A stretch of DNA of 64,000 nt. It comes from Polytrichum commune (taxonomy: Eukaryota > Streptophyta > Polytrichopsida > Polytrichales > Polytrichaceae). The stretch is from contig OX485803.1 of assembly GCA_950295325.1 (NCBI GenBank), positions 23,066,001 to 23,130,000 of the forward strand, written 5' to 3'. Both the position numbers and the translations under genes were made by a program. The notes beneath the pieces were generated by a model that saw only the letters and a list, made by a program, of their open reading frames with translations, ran no database searches and had not been told where the DNA came from. This document shows positions 39,801 through 52,182 of the stretch, piece after piece; the first letter of the stretch is position 1; the number at the start of each line of letters is the position of its first letter.

Positions 39801-42800
39801 AAGATGCCTGCTATTCCTTTGTGTTCTTTTGTCACAATGCACAGTTTTTTGGAGTGACAGACAATTACTCATCATATCGTAAGTTGTTGGTAACCTTTTT
39901 ATAGTATAGGGTAGACTGTGGAGACTAGACAGGTGTTAAATAACTTCTCTGTTTACTTATACACGGGTGAAACGTGTGGCCTAAGTAGGAAATTGTTCAT
40001 GGACATGTAATGGCAGATTCAGGCAAGCACAAGTCCTTCTTTGTGATTTGGTGCATTCCTAAGTTAATCTGTGGGCTGTGCAGGGTAACTCCATGTTTGT
40101 GTATGATGTGGATACAGTACACAACTTGAAAGTCAGTTTTCAAGTGCCAGGATTTGTGACTAGTCGTGCTATAGTGGTATACGCAGCACATCTTCTTGCT
40201 GAGTCTAGCAGGCAGTCTGACAGGGAGGGCCGTGTCAGAACCAAGGAGAACTTGAATCTCTTCCCTGATAACATTTCAGGTATTGGTCTATGGCCATGAT
40301 ACCGATCCCCTGTTTCATTTTCATTTGCTTCCTTGGTCCTGTATATATGTCAGAAAGTATAGCATGTATCCAGACTTTTTCACTATTGTTGATAGGTAAG
40401 ATTGGTCCACATAGAATGCTTTTTTATGACGTGGGCATACCAATTCTAGGAACTGACAGTAATTGGAGAAGGTAACATGATTAAGTTGGGGCAAACTCTT
40501 GAAGCTCATCAACGTTCTTTATAATAAATTTTTAACCATAACATCTCAAGATCCAATTGCCCTACACAGGTCAGCTGATATCATTACAGGGAGGAATTGC
40601 ATGTGATAAATGAATCTGTTTTACAATTTGTTCATTCCATCACAATGTAACTTCTTTTTTTTTGTATTTTCTCCACTGCAGATCCTTTGGTGGCTGTAGA
40701 GATCGAAATTGTAGTTGACACAATAAGTGGCACTCGCGAATTCTGCATAAGTGTGCCCTTCTGGATTTATAATTGTAGTTTTCTAAATATAGCAGTAATG
40801 GATGGTGATGTTGATGTTTTATCTGGACGGCAAAAGATTCTTGAGAAGATTGCATTAGAGGGTGCTGGTAGCAAACAAGAACAATCAGATATGGTATTTG
40901 AGTCCACTTTGCGGCCAGGACTTGCGGGTCTGGAGATAGGAGAAGGGCAGGCCATGGGGAAAAGCTATGGGCGATTTCCGAAGCGTGGGTTGCGTATTAT
41001 TTCAAACAGTCCTTGCCTAACTACAGCCCCTTTGCATAATAAATTACCTTTTGATGGCCTAGAAGAGCAACTGCACATCAAGAATAGAAAGCTTGACGAG
41101 TGTGAGGGAATATTGATTCCTCATATATTTTCTCCAGTCAAAGGCACAGAGGCAAGCGAACATAGACTACGAGTCAGAATTATGCAGCCTGTACACATGG
41201 ACACCTGTCGATCAGTTGAGCAGTTATGGTCATCTCCATTCCCATTGAACCTTGCAGATGGCACAACCAGAGTCACTATTCCTCAGGCCCACAGCCAGGG
41301 GGCGTATGTTTTTTCTGTGATCTGCACCAATGTTCTTGGAATTGGTGCTGGAAAAACCAAAACCATTACGTTCAGACCAAGGTACAGTGTTCTGTCAGAT
41401 ATGGGATGGCCGTTGGTCTGCCCATATGCCATTACGTGGTTTTGAAATTGCATGTAGAAAGAGTGATAATGTAGCAGGCATGTTAATGAGTATGATTCCT
41501 CCAGTACCTCTGGTGCTAATGGGATGTAATTGCTTGATTATGCAGGTATCTTCTATCGAATTCCTGCAAGAGAGACCTCTGTGTCAAACAGCAGGGAACT
41601 GATTCTTTCGAGCACCTGCCAGTAGGCCAACACTGCTATCTTCACTGGACAGATGTGAGCAGGTGACAAACATTGCCTTTTAAAAAAAACTTGGATTGTT
41701 CCAAAGTGTTACGTATGCATGTCAGAAGTGTTAATGTAGCATGCCATTTTAGATTTCCTTCAAAATATTGCAAGGATTCTTTAATCCTGCACTGACAGTA
41801 TTCATTGCCCTGCAGAGATTTGCTCGTCTCTGTGCGCTTTAGTGACCATGGGTGGGACTGGTCTGGTGGATTTGCTCCAGATCAGTTAGGTGACACCCAG
41901 GTCAAGGTGCGAAATCATTCATCAGGTGCCATGCAAATGCTTAGGGTGGAGGTTAGCACTATGACATCTTCGAGTAGGAGTACAAACAAGGATGTTGGCT
42001 CAGGAGGTGAAAGTCTGGGCACCTGCCTTATTCTGCTCTCAGATGATGAGACAGGTTTCATGCCCTACCGAATCGACAATTTCTCAATGGAGGTAGACTT
42101 ATTCTTCTGGTTTTCCATCTTTTTGGAACTTATCATTTGTGTCTTGACTTACATGAATATGTCTACTAGGTGAGCTGATGATTATTCACTTGATGTTATA
42201 TGTCTGTGGAGGACTATGCCAGTTTATCCAACTGGCGCTCACACAATTCCGCGAGTAATCTATAGTAAAGTGCTAGTCCCCACTCTAGAGCATGGTGTGC
42301 ATGCTGCCTGTCTGATTTTAGAAGGATAGTGTTCAGATGTTGAGAACCAATAGAACACAACTTTTACACCTTTGTCGTCTCCCCCTACTACAATCTATAT
42401 TTATACTTCTCATCTGACGATTTTCATCTTTGATATCTCTCATGGGTCTTGGGAGGTACACACTAAGTTTGCAATAGTTCAGAAGTAGAAAGTGGCATCA
42501 GAGAATAAAATATGGAAAATTCATTCCTTAGAGTCTCTAACATACCAGAGTAAGAGATTGAGGATGGACCCCATTTTGTAGGGCGACTTCTTTACCAAGG
42601 AGTTGGTGGAGACCATTTGATTTTCACAGATGTTCTGCCTTGAAAGTTACACCAAAGTGGAAGCTCCTACATTGTGATTAATTAGCACCATCGCTTTGGC
42701 TATTTGCCAAGATGCTATTATCTCTTGTTCCTATTCTGATTCTTGGTGTGACATAATGAGCATTGGTCTCATCTACTTCTTTGTGTATTGGACAACAGAG

Positions 42801-45800
42801 AATACGGTTTCACCAGCAAAAGTGTGAGAAGATGGAGAATATATTGCACCCATACAGTTCATGCTCTTATGCATGGGATGAGCCATGTGACCCTCATCGC
42901 TTAGTTGTTGAGGTTAATTTCAACCCATGTTCCCATTACTGATCTGTCATGAAGCATTAATGTTTCCTCAAGTTTTCTTGATGTGCAAAATCTTCTACAT
43001 TGGATTATATCAAGTGTTTACAGCTTACTCAAATGTTCCCATGGTGTATGTTGTACTGACACTTATGGCACTTACACGTATTGGAATTGGCTTACAGATT
43101 CCTGGTGGAGGTCCTTTGGGAGTGTATGGTCTTGACGAGGTGAAAGAGTATCCTGCAATAGCGTTGCCATCGACTTTGCAGGTTTGCAGTTCATCACACT
43201 TTTGATTCAAGAGTGGTAGCTGAGAAGTTAACTTGCCTGATCTCTTGTTGCTTACTTACCCGTCCTGTGAGTTTTTGATGGGGTTTCATTGAGAGTGATT
43301 TGAAAAAAACTGAGGTAGACCTGTATTGGTATGCACTTTGCAGAAGCCAGAACGGACATTTTCAGTTTCAGTTCGTGCAGAAGGTCCAATGCGGGTAACA
43401 ATCAGCTCATGCATTTTGTATTAGATACCTTCTCATGTTTAACAGAATGACTTTGTTAAAGCACCATGATTCTAATGTATTATGACACTGTCACTTGGCT
43501 ATTTAGTTGTTTTAGGACATTGATCTCTTTCAATTTTTATTTTTATTTTCTTATTCACTTAATTGATATAGTCAGCTGATTGTTGAGTTTTTGTTGAGTA
43601 CCCAACTTTCCTACTTCAATCTTTACTAGGTACTTAGCTGCAACCTAATGCATCTAGGCTTCAGTTGCGCTAATTCTATAGATGTTCAAAATGACATTGA
43701 TTATGTGGGTACACTGCAGGTTCTAAGCATTGTTGATACAGCAATACATACTATGAAGAGTCCCTTTGAGAGCTGCAGTGTTGATCCCTCAAGCCAACAG
43801 TTTGCAGTTACCAGTAGTCGCATTCTTGAACCAGACACAGAATCTTTGATAGAGCTCCTTCTCGATCTCTCATACATAGGATTATCTTTTATAGATTCCA
43901 CCCCCCAGGTATTTTTCAGCTTATGAACTACCAATTCTGTCTGCTCGTCTTCAAAATTCATGTGTTTACCTTGACTGATAATTATTTGGGTATGATACTG
44001 TTGTGGTAATCTTTGATAGCTTGTAACAGGGTCACTGCCTGGATGGCCAACTTCTTTCTCACTGCTATGATGTACCCATTAAAATTAGTAAGAAAGTGAA
44101 GCAATGTCTTACTTTTGGCAACCTTTACCTTCTCTTGCTTGCATACTGAAAATTCGATTAATGAACTGGCCCAAGTATGTGCAGGAGATTGTCTTTGCAT
44201 GTGCAAAGGGAGTAAGTTTGCAGCTCGTACAGGGGCAGCATTTGCAGCAATTGAGAATTGTAGTTGCTGTACTACAAATTGACAATCAGCTACGTCATGC
44301 TGTTTACCCAGTCCTGCTATCAATCACGAATCCAAAAATTGACACAATGCGTGATGATGCTTGGATTGGAGCTGACCAAATGGGCGAAGCTGCTCTGACA
44401 TTTCTAGTGGCCAAATGGCGTCGCCCTGCTGGTTCTGTAGACTGTTTTCAGTGTATCAACTTGCGGTGGGTTCATATGTGGCCTTTTACTTAGTCGTTGA
44501 TATACTTACTATAAAATGTGCCCCGTTTGTTCATGTCGACATCCATCTTATGTACATATTGTATGGAATTTATAATAATACAGGTTTTATTATGGTTATT
44601 ATTGTATTTATCATGGTGTGCTCATGATGACATGGTTTTGAGACTGGCTGTTCCTGCAAGCTCAAACGAGCACAAGTATATATGGTAGCCTCTTAACTCT
44701 GCAGATTTCAGTACTGATGCCTCTGATATTTTTCAGGCTTGTACCCTTGCGTTTGGAGGTGGAAGAGCAGGTAGTATCATGCTTACTACGATTCATGGAC
44801 AAAGCAACAGAGAGCTTTTCTGCTGGCATGAAAGTAGACAAATTGGGTCCATCAAAGGTGCCCTTTTGGTCCTTCCTTCGATGGAACCATATCAACAGAT
44901 CAGAACAGTATGCTTCCACAGCCTTAACATTTGAGGTTGTTCAACTTTCAGCAACACAAAGTAGAGGTATAAGGTTCAGCAAAGTGGTTAGGAGGCTGGA
45001 GGGGTACCAGTGCTGGGCAGCTGCTGCAGCTGTGGAGTCTGTGGGAGGGCCCCAGCAAAAGCTGCCACTACTGGCAAAGGAAAGACCGAAAGCATACATA
45101 GAAATCCTTCACATCAATCCCATTGAGCTCACTGTGAGGTTTGTGTCTTGCCTTATTTTGTGTACTTCAACTTACTATTTTGAACACTTTCATTCATGTT
45201 GTGAATCATTCCATTTGTATGACAATCATCTGAAACACAAAAGCTAGAACCTTATCGGTAGAGGTGAGCTGGATGAAGTACTGTTGCCTGAAGGTTCAAA
45301 ATTATGTAAGAAGAAAATGTCTGGAATATTGCAGCTCTCTAGTTCTGTACTTTGGTTAGGTGGAGGTTACTACTATGTTCTAAACCTCTATTCATTGAGA
45401 TAGCCCAGGGCAATTTAAAGCCCTAATTTGTACATCATGTGTAGTGATTGCTGTGCGTGTTGTGGGTTTTTAGCTTCTCAAGCACACCATGGCTTTCCAA
45501 CAAGTCTGGAGCAGCAACAAGGTCACTGCTTTGGATGACTGGGAAGTTGCTTCAGGTACTCCTTTGCTGTATACCATGTGCATTCATGACAAGTAGTGCT
45601 TATAAGCTTGAATGAACTGTCCTTAAGTTGAGTTGTCCAACCTTACAAGCATGTTTCATTCTAAGCAACTGTGAGGCCAATTCATATTTTGTATTAACCT
45701 GGTTGGTTCAAATTCACTTTAGAGAATTGACACCTCAATGTGTGTTGAGCCTAGCAAGAAGGTACTATGATGTATTGTGTCAAAAGGAGATCTTGAGCTA

Positions 45801-48800
45801 TTCTGCTCATTGTGACAATGAACATTATTGTTGTTTTAATTTTGATTTATATCTGACAATGATTATGTCTGCATTATCCTGGACAGCACCATGTGATGGC
45901 CATTGCAGATGCTGAAGATGTGCTTATGCACTTGCGGCAGTTAACATTGGCACACCCTTTAGCCAGCTGGGATGTAATAAGAGGAATGATCACTCGACAT
46001 TACACTCGCCAGCTTCTCCAGGAAGTGTACAAGGTTTGGGGATAAACCTACATACTCTGTAGGAGCTTGCCACTACATAATATTATAAAAACAGACAAAG
46101 GTCTCCCATTGTCGTAGTTTGGGATGATTAAATGTATGCTGCTTTTGGTCATTGTTTTCGTGCACTGAAAACATGCCATGTCTCATGCAGGTACTTGGAT
46201 CAGCTGATGTTTTAGGAAATCCAATTCATTTTGTCCGTACTCTAGGTTCAGGCATGTGGGATTTTGTGTCCACACCGGCAAGGAGTTTCAAGCAGGTTGG
46301 TTTCCCTAGCAATCAACCCTTGCATACATACTTTGGACCTTGGTGGAGCCAAGTTGCCATCCAAATAAGAACATCATTTTCTCAATCTCCATCCCTAAAT
46401 GGTCGTCACTAACTTTAAAATATTTATATTATAGTACAACCATGGCTACTTTAGTGGTAAGCTATGCGCTTGTTAGTTCTTGCTTCCACTTTTGCTACTA
46501 TATGCAGACTGATGAACTAGAGCTTGGCATTTCCTGTCTTCCCTGGGATGTGGACACTGATATATCTTGTTTTGGTGTCAGAGTCCTAGGGAGCTAGCGA
46601 GGGGATTGGTGGAGGGCACACAAAGCCTTTTTAGCAACACAGTCTTTGCCTTCAGCAATGCTGTTACTCGCATAAGCAAAGCTGCCCACAAGGTCTGTCA
46701 TACATTAGACTTTGTTCTCAAATTCATCTACAATTTCAATAACCATCGCTGTGGGTCCTCAGATCTTGTTAGTTGGTCCTGATATGCATTAGTGTTGTTC
46801 CTGTTTTCTGAGACCTTGAGCACTTGTATGTTACCTAGCTTCCCATGGTGAGGGACTAGGGTATGAGTGGGGGCCACACACATGGGTTTACACACTATTC
46901 CTTGAATGATTGTGGTTGTGCTTTACACCCACTTTCAACCACAACTACGATTTTATTTTGTTTACACTCAACTACTCTGGGCTTTAGAGAGTGGATTTGA
47001 CCACAATGATCGCCCCCCTTATTGATGCAATCTGTGGAGTGGAGACAAACAATTTATGGATTTTAGTGGAAAGTTGTCAAGAGTAATCGCCTCCTACAAA
47101 TGCTCTCCGATGCCTTGGCCTTGAAGTTCTCTCCTGGTGCCCTATAGTAACATCAAACAAAATAGAACCAAAGACAGTAAATTACAACCATAGCAACTAC
47201 TCCCAACTACACCTTATAACATAGTTGGGAAAGGTAGAGCAGTTGTGGTTGTGGTTGTTATTCATGGACCTAATCCCTCCGTATCCCTTAAAAATAGAGC
47301 TAAAGAAACTGAACTGCAGCCACCAACCACCAAAACGGTGGTGAAGTGTAAACGCACCTTCAATGGTTGTATTCTAGTTGGATAGGTATATCTACGCTGA
47401 CATCTACAGAGGCAGCAGTATGACTCAATCAATGTCCTAGCAGCTTGCTGCTGTATGCTTTGTGCATATATTGAGTTTATAAGTATTGAATTTTGTTTGT
47501 TGTTTCAGTCAAGTATTTAAAAGAAATGATGCAGGATTTGTGGGACTGATCTTCCCAGCAGAGGAAGTTCCTGTGAACATTCTGTACTGAGCATTGGAAC
47601 ATTTCACTGAGACCAGGTGACAGGGCTTCGTCTTTCCATGATCTTGCATGAAATTTCTCACAATTTCAATGTGGTTCTGTTGTGTGTCTCTTTAGGGCGT
47701 GACGGCGTTTGCTCTGGACAAGGATTATGTTGAAAAAAGGGAGAGACGTGAACATTCCCATGGGCAGGACGACCTTAGTGTCGTCAATGAGTTTCTAGAG
47801 GTACATTTGTACCACATGTGATTTGTAATTGCTCATTAATCTCATCATGATATCTTTCTATGATGGAATTACTGAATCACAAAACATTGCTTTGCCAATT
47901 TCACCTTTAAGTCAACAAGAATTTGACAACTTCATTCAAACTCATCCTCCAATGACCACATGTCTGAAGACCAGCATCTCTGTTGAATTTTATTTCTGTG
48001 TCTGGGTCCATGTCACGTTTTGTATGGTTTCTAATTATGGTGTCTTGGAAGCAGGGTCTGACTGGATTGCTGCAATCCCCTGTTAGAGGAGCTGAGAAGT
48101 CTGGACTTCCTGGAATGCTCTCTGGTAAGCTTATTTTGAACCTGAGAGGCACAAATTCCCTTTTGAGGATTACATTAAAATTGCTACACCTGTCAACTTT
48201 GTCTGTCCGGCCATTTATGGTGTCTCAGGATTAGTCTTGGTTGAAAGGCTTGTATATAGAGTCTTGATTGAAACATTTTAATATAGAGTTGTTTTTACAA
48301 GCATTGCACAAATAGGTGGTGTTCACATTACAAAACAATGAAGAATGTACTTGGTAAAAAATGTTGAACCTAGTAAAACGTTATAGCACTGTGTAGGTTC
48401 AAATAGTAATTCAGACTAAATTTGATACTTGGTATAGTAGATCTGGTACAGGTATTGTCGTTGTTGAACACTTGTAAAAATGCATGAATTCGATATAAAG
48501 TAGATCTCTGTTATTGTACTTCACTATTATTGGGCGCCTCTATTGCCATATGCTTACTCACTTCATAGCTTGGCTCGTTGGCATCACAGGAGCTGCAATA
48601 GGAGCATTAGGAGTTGTCGCAAGGCCAGTTGCAAGCATATTGGAGGTAGCCAGCAAGACCGGCCAAAGTATTGTCAATCGGAGCAGCCCGACACAATGGC
48701 GGGCAACACGTATGCGTCTTCCAAGGCATCTTAGTCAAGACTCCCCACTTCTCCCATATTCCTGGGAAAGTGCAGTGGGCAGGGCAGTGCTACTGGAGGC

Positions 48801-49953
48801 AGATGGGGGCTGTTTTCGCACTGAAGTAAGATTTTGTGCTCACTAAAGCCCCCCTTGCACTAGAGCTCCAAGTTGGGAACTCTAACTTGCAATTTCTGGG
48901 AGTTTGATACTTAAAGTTGACAAGCTTTCATCCAAAGCTCAAACTATTGAGAGCTTCACCAATCTTTAAGCCCTCATTAGTTTGAGCACATGTGATGTGG
49001 CCCGCTCAAAGCGAGATATGAATGGGGGAATGATACAAAACAAAGAAGCATTCATGACAAGCCAAAAAATGCTTGAAAGCCCATTGGCTTCGGGCCCACA
49101 AAATAAGAGCTCTCCGACCTTCCTAACCTACCTCATGGAGATAGGTTAGGATTTTGACTGAGAGCAAGCTGTATTGGTGGCACATGGGGTCCATCAAGCC
49201 CAAGTGCCGTAATCCCAAGTGTTGTAAGCCCAGTGTAAAGTTCAAGCTCTTGAGTTGAGAGCTTACGTGTAAAGTGGATTTTAGTGAACAAGCATGGGTA
49301 AGAGGCTCCCTGCCAATAAGAAGGCTCCTTTCTTTGAGCTCTCAAGTCGAGCTCTACTGTAAAGTGGGCCTTAATTGTCAGTTTCCTTGCTACCTGTTTT
49401 TAGGGCATACACATAAAATTCTGTAGATCTGTACACATATATTATACAATTTTTTGTAGTCTGATTATTGTTGATGTATAATCACTTTGGTGCTTCAAAA
49501 ATTTGACACACTCAATAATTGACTGACATCTGTTGGATGCGTTTGATGAATCCTGTTTGAGATCAGGTTCTTGTGTTGTGCATGCCCCTGGCACATCGAG
49601 AGGAATTTGTGTTGTTGACACAAACACGGATCCTGAGGGTGAGCAGTACAAAAATCAATTACCTCTCTGGATTCAAGTGGAACATGGAACTCGTTGCTGC
49701 GATCGAGGATATTTTACACATCGATCGTGTGGACAATCGTGTGAGCATCTTGCTGGGACCAGCCCGGCGAGAGTTTATCAGGAGCCGCCAATTCTCGGGC
49801 CTAGGTCACAAAGCCATGTGTCTCCCTACACATGAGACTTTGTGTCTGTCCAATCCTTGTGCAGCAGACCAGTTTCTCAGTATCTTACATATCCTCCAAG
49901 ACCAGATGCAGCATAAGCGCACCACTCTCCTAGTCTCAACTTGGACTACATAA
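22487..49953 (+). CDS. VPS13 family lipid-transfer protein, SHRUBBY-like
   Basis: Bridge-like lipid-transfer protein acting at membrane contact sites; SHRUBBY is the Arabidopsis root-growth member. The ATG at 22487 starts MLGSVVYQVLAGYLGHYVKD. I placed about 49 GT-AG exons, summing to about 3,580 residues (SHRUBBY is about 3,460). The 5' exons are 22487-22583, 23474-23551, 23707-23819, 24069-24162, 24605-24648, 24769-24840, 25139-25206, 25392-25605, 26136-26204, 26353-26432, 26627-26776, 27015-27078 and 27524-27631. Two large exons are 33196-34655 and 34796-36156, and the last is 49567-49953. Order: Chorein_N, repeating beta-groove segments, SHR-BD, VPS13_C, C-terminal GLTGLLQSPVRGAEKSGLPG. 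Phase closes except at 27.63-27.94 and 30.14-30.92 kb, where a microexon, a missed exon or damage is possible. The paralogue assignment is less sure than the family. Confidence 0.93.
27937..33195 (+). other. VPS13 middle exons E14-E24, with unresolved joins
   Basis: Exons placed: about 27937-28071 (RGWLNWLSLGLLGASDSPES, a plant VPS13 landmark), 28370-28494, 28958-29117, 29309-29545, 29702-29803, 30093-30142, 30923-31063, 31371-31463, 31756-31902, 32415-32660 and 32808-32959. The phase-compatible acceptor at 27937 is weak. The 30093-30142 exon ends in phase 2, while the one at 30923 needs phase 0, so at least one exon between them is missing from my model or mis-set. 30923-31063 is the least certain exon. 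The others carry readable VPS13 sequence such as YDRFELRLTGAQ. Confidence 0.65.
33196..40279 (+). other. VPS13 central repeating-groove exons E25-E32
   Basis: Exons 33196-34655, 34796-36156, 36562-36690, 37244-37399, 37649-38278, 38606-38677, 38959-39408 and 40084-40279 join in phase. The first two are unusually long (486 and 453 codons) for this gene. They encode low-identity beta-rich segments interrupted by serine-rich loops, consistent with the extended groove. 37649-38278 has the conserved APYWLQNDTGVALTYWLVG, the entry to the region around the VPS13 adaptor-binding (VAB/SHR-BD) repeats. Confidence 0.85.
40682..43394 (+). other. VPS13 SHR-BD (adaptor-binding) exons
   Basis: Exons 40682-41381, 41546-41662, 41816-42092, 42799-42912, 43098-43181 and 43344-43394 encode the SHR-binding/VAB region. 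Landmarks are FCISVPFWIYNCSFLNIAV, GQHCYLHWTDVSRDLLVSVR, LGDTQVKVRNHSSGAM, and CSYAWDEPCDPHRLVVE. SHRUBBY interacts with the root transcription factor SHORT-ROOT through this region in Arabidopsis. Whether that holds here is inference from homology. Confidence 0.88.
43720..48825 (+). other. VPS13_C and ATG2_C-like exons
   Basis: Exons 43720-43908, 44185-44465, 44737-45138, 45474-45555, 45887-46033, 46191-46295, 46582-46692, 47696-47800, 48055-48124 and 48590-48825 all join in phase. Landmarks are LTLAHPLASWDVIRGMITRH, YTRQLLQEVYKVLGSADVLG, LVEGTQSLFSNTVFAFSNAV, GLTGLLQSPVRGAEKSGLPG and VARPVASILEVASKTGQSIV. These amphipathic repeats form the membrane-targeting C-terminal part of VPS13 proteins. 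The last exon (49567-49953) adds a final 128 residues. Confidence 0.9.
46860..47370. mobile_element. Possible miniature element in a VPS13 intron
   Basis: The 1,003-base intron 46693-47695 holds a segment that opens ATGGGTTTACACACTATTCC and closes GTGGTGAAGTGTAAACGCAC, so the ends contain loosely inverted GTTTACAC motifs. The interior repeats ACAACCATAGC and TTGTGGTTGTGG motifs. The terminal match is short, so this is tentative. Confidence 0.35.
48844..49373. mobile_element. Harbinger-like MITE in the last VPS13 intron
   Basis: The left end TAAAGCCCCCCTTGCACTAG pairs with the right end, whose reverse complement is TAAGGCCCACTTTACAGTAG. Both continue with AGCTC and a shared CTTG/GAGAGCTC-like block, giving about 40 bases of inverted similarity. 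It fills most of the 741-base intron before the terminal exon. The GGCCCACTTTACA end resembles the 10798-11297 family. Confidence 0.65.
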
Positions 49954-50754
49954 ATTTTGGCTTGTTAGGTCGCAGGTAAACTATATAGCTCCACCAACGT
50001 CATCCATTGACCACCTTCAAATTGTTCATCTCTTTTTGTTTCATTCTTTCTGCTGGTGTATTATCTCTGATAATGCTCCTACACTTGTATAATCAGGTTC
50101 TTTCTCGTAACACAGACACAAAAGGATCCTTTTTAGGATAGGTTTGTTATGTTTCCCAAGGATATGATCCAGGTCAATGCAACCACAAAGGGATAGTGAG
50201 CAGCAGTACCTGGGACTTGGGAACATATAAATGAGCACTTTAACAAGGTGCAGAGTCAAGTTAAGTGTTCAACACATTTTTGGGTAGAGAGATACAATAT
50301 ATTATTTTGCATTCAACATTCTTTCTCAAAACTATTCATATCTCAACTTTGTATTTTCTGAATGACAGCATCTTCAATTTATAAACAACTTTGGTAGTTC
50401 AGGTTTATGTATGGATTTTACTTAGGAGCTCACAGAGAAAGATCAAAAAATCTTTTTTTATCAATGTAATCAGGTGATTTTGCTTCATGTAGATATCTTT
50501 CATAATCATCTCGCACTAAAGCATTTTTTTTTTTTTGGCTAATGTTAAGAACCTTGATATTCATAAACATCCAACTGTGGACAGTGTAAAACTCTCCCTT
50601 AAAGTACAGAATATATGTGGAAATTTGCAAACTTGTACACTCAACAAACATGTCTAGGAACAAAATCCTCCACACAGATAATCAACTTCACATAAATCAG
50701 CTTTAAGATATGAGGGTGTTATTTGGTTACTTTCTTAATTGGACATCTATATTT
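49954..50754. other. VPS13 3' UTR and downstream DNA
   Basis: No gene is recognised. The first few hundred bases are presumably the VPS13 3' UTR, and the rest is AT-rich with several A/T homopolymers. Confidence 0.45.
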
Positions 50755-51150
50755 GATTTGTGGGAGGTTAGGTGAGGATCAAAGAACAAATACCATAGAG
50801 ACACAAATTTGAAAAAGGATTGGACCATGTCTTCAAATTTGATTAAGTACTCCACACTCAATAGTGAACACAATGAAATGAAATGAATTCGTATTGACTT
50901 TAAAGTCCAAGAAGTGAGAAGGTCCTATTCCTAGAAGTCACATCCGGGAGAACCTATGTATTCAGTTAAGAATTAAAAAAACATGCACATTCGATAACCA
51001 TAAGTAAATTAGGAAAGGCCAGATTTTCAAGATGATTTTTGCTAATGCTTCACCTAAAGGAATTCTAATGCAACACAAATTTTGTTGTGCGTATTTATTC
51101 AATAGAAGTTGGAGAACTTGAAAAACAAACCGTATAACACCTACACACCT
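50755..51150. repeat. Dispersed repeat, copy B
   Basis: This is the same-orientation relative of 2340-3066. Shared blocks include GGTGAGGATCAAAGAACAAA, GGATTGGACCATGTCTTCAA, TACTCCACA, and AATGCAACACAAATTTTGTT followed by AGAAGTTGGAGAACTTG. It lacks the extra 400 bases present in copy A. Confidence 0.5.
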
Positions 51151-51540
51151 TAATCACCCCAGCTCATGATGATGACTTAGCTAAACATGACTTGAAGAAT
51201 CACATCAAAATCTAATCATGTTGAGATGACATTAGTTACATTCAACTCAAGGGACAGATAGCTACATTGACCATTCCATTTAGTGTATGTGGTAGTAATT
51301 CCCAATACACGTATTAGTTTGCCAATTCTCAAAACTAATGAGGGCTAAATTTATTACTAAGGGATATTAAATTCATGAATACATGCACATTTACCATACA
51401 CTCCAAGAAAAATTAGTGCATGTTTATAAGGTGTTTGAAGAGTGCACAATAGTAAGCTCAAAGAGGTTTCTTCTTTTCAGTCGGCGACACTCACTCCAGT
51501 TCTAAATTTATGGTAAAAATGAAATATTTGATGTAACGCC

Positions 51541-52182
51541 AAATCTTCAGAGACGATGGTTTTAAGCAATGTCTTGGCTCTTCAAGCTGAAAGCGTGGCT
51601 TCGATATTTGCGTACTGGACATGAAATGTGTTCAAAAACACCTTCAAGTAACTTGAGCAGGAGGTGCATTAAGAAACTCTCAGTGGTAATGACATGTATA
51701 TGGAAGGAAACAAAATTGTTTGATAATCAAAGAAGTGGTAATGCATAATGCAATAAGTGTTTGAAACAGTGAATATATCTGAATTAGAGGAATGTATCAT
51801 ATTGATAATGAGGTCCAATAATTAATATGATGGATACGCGATCATGAACAATTACAAAACTTAATCAAAATTGTTGTATTCATCTAGCTAGATTTTTAAA
51901 AATTGATACCTCATCATCAGCATTGTACATTTATCTAATTCAGATATATTCATTATTTCAAACATTAATTGTATCATGCATTACTATTTTTTTTTATTAC
52001 CAAATAATTTTGTTTCATTCCATATACATGTCATTACCACTATGAGTTCCCTAATGCACATCCTCCTCAAGTTACTTGAAGGTGCTTCCAGACGTATTTC
52101 ATGTCCAGTACGCAAACATCAAAGCCACGCTTTCAGCTTGGAGAGCCAAGACAATGCTTAAGACCATTGTCTCTAGAAATTT
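51541..52182. repeat. 640 bp imperfect inverted duplication
   Basis: The left arm (51541-51825) and right arm (51893-52182) are reverse complements over about 285 bases at roughly 80 % identity by eye, separated by a 67-base spacer. Shared landmarks include CAATGTCTTGGCTC, AGCTGAAAGCGTGGCTT, TTTGCGTACTGGACATGAAA, CACCTTCAAGTAACTTGAG, GGTAATGACATGTATATGGA and AATATATCTGAATTAGA. Transcription across it would give a long double-stranded hairpin. The right arm runs into the open frame 52076-52501, so the structure looks like an inverted copy of part of that sequence. Confidence 0.88.

Noticed and set aside
47534-47590. GFVGLIFPAEEVPVNIL as a possible VPS13 exon
   Set aside because: The exons at 46582-46692 and 47696-47800 join directly in phase and match the family order, leaving no need for it.
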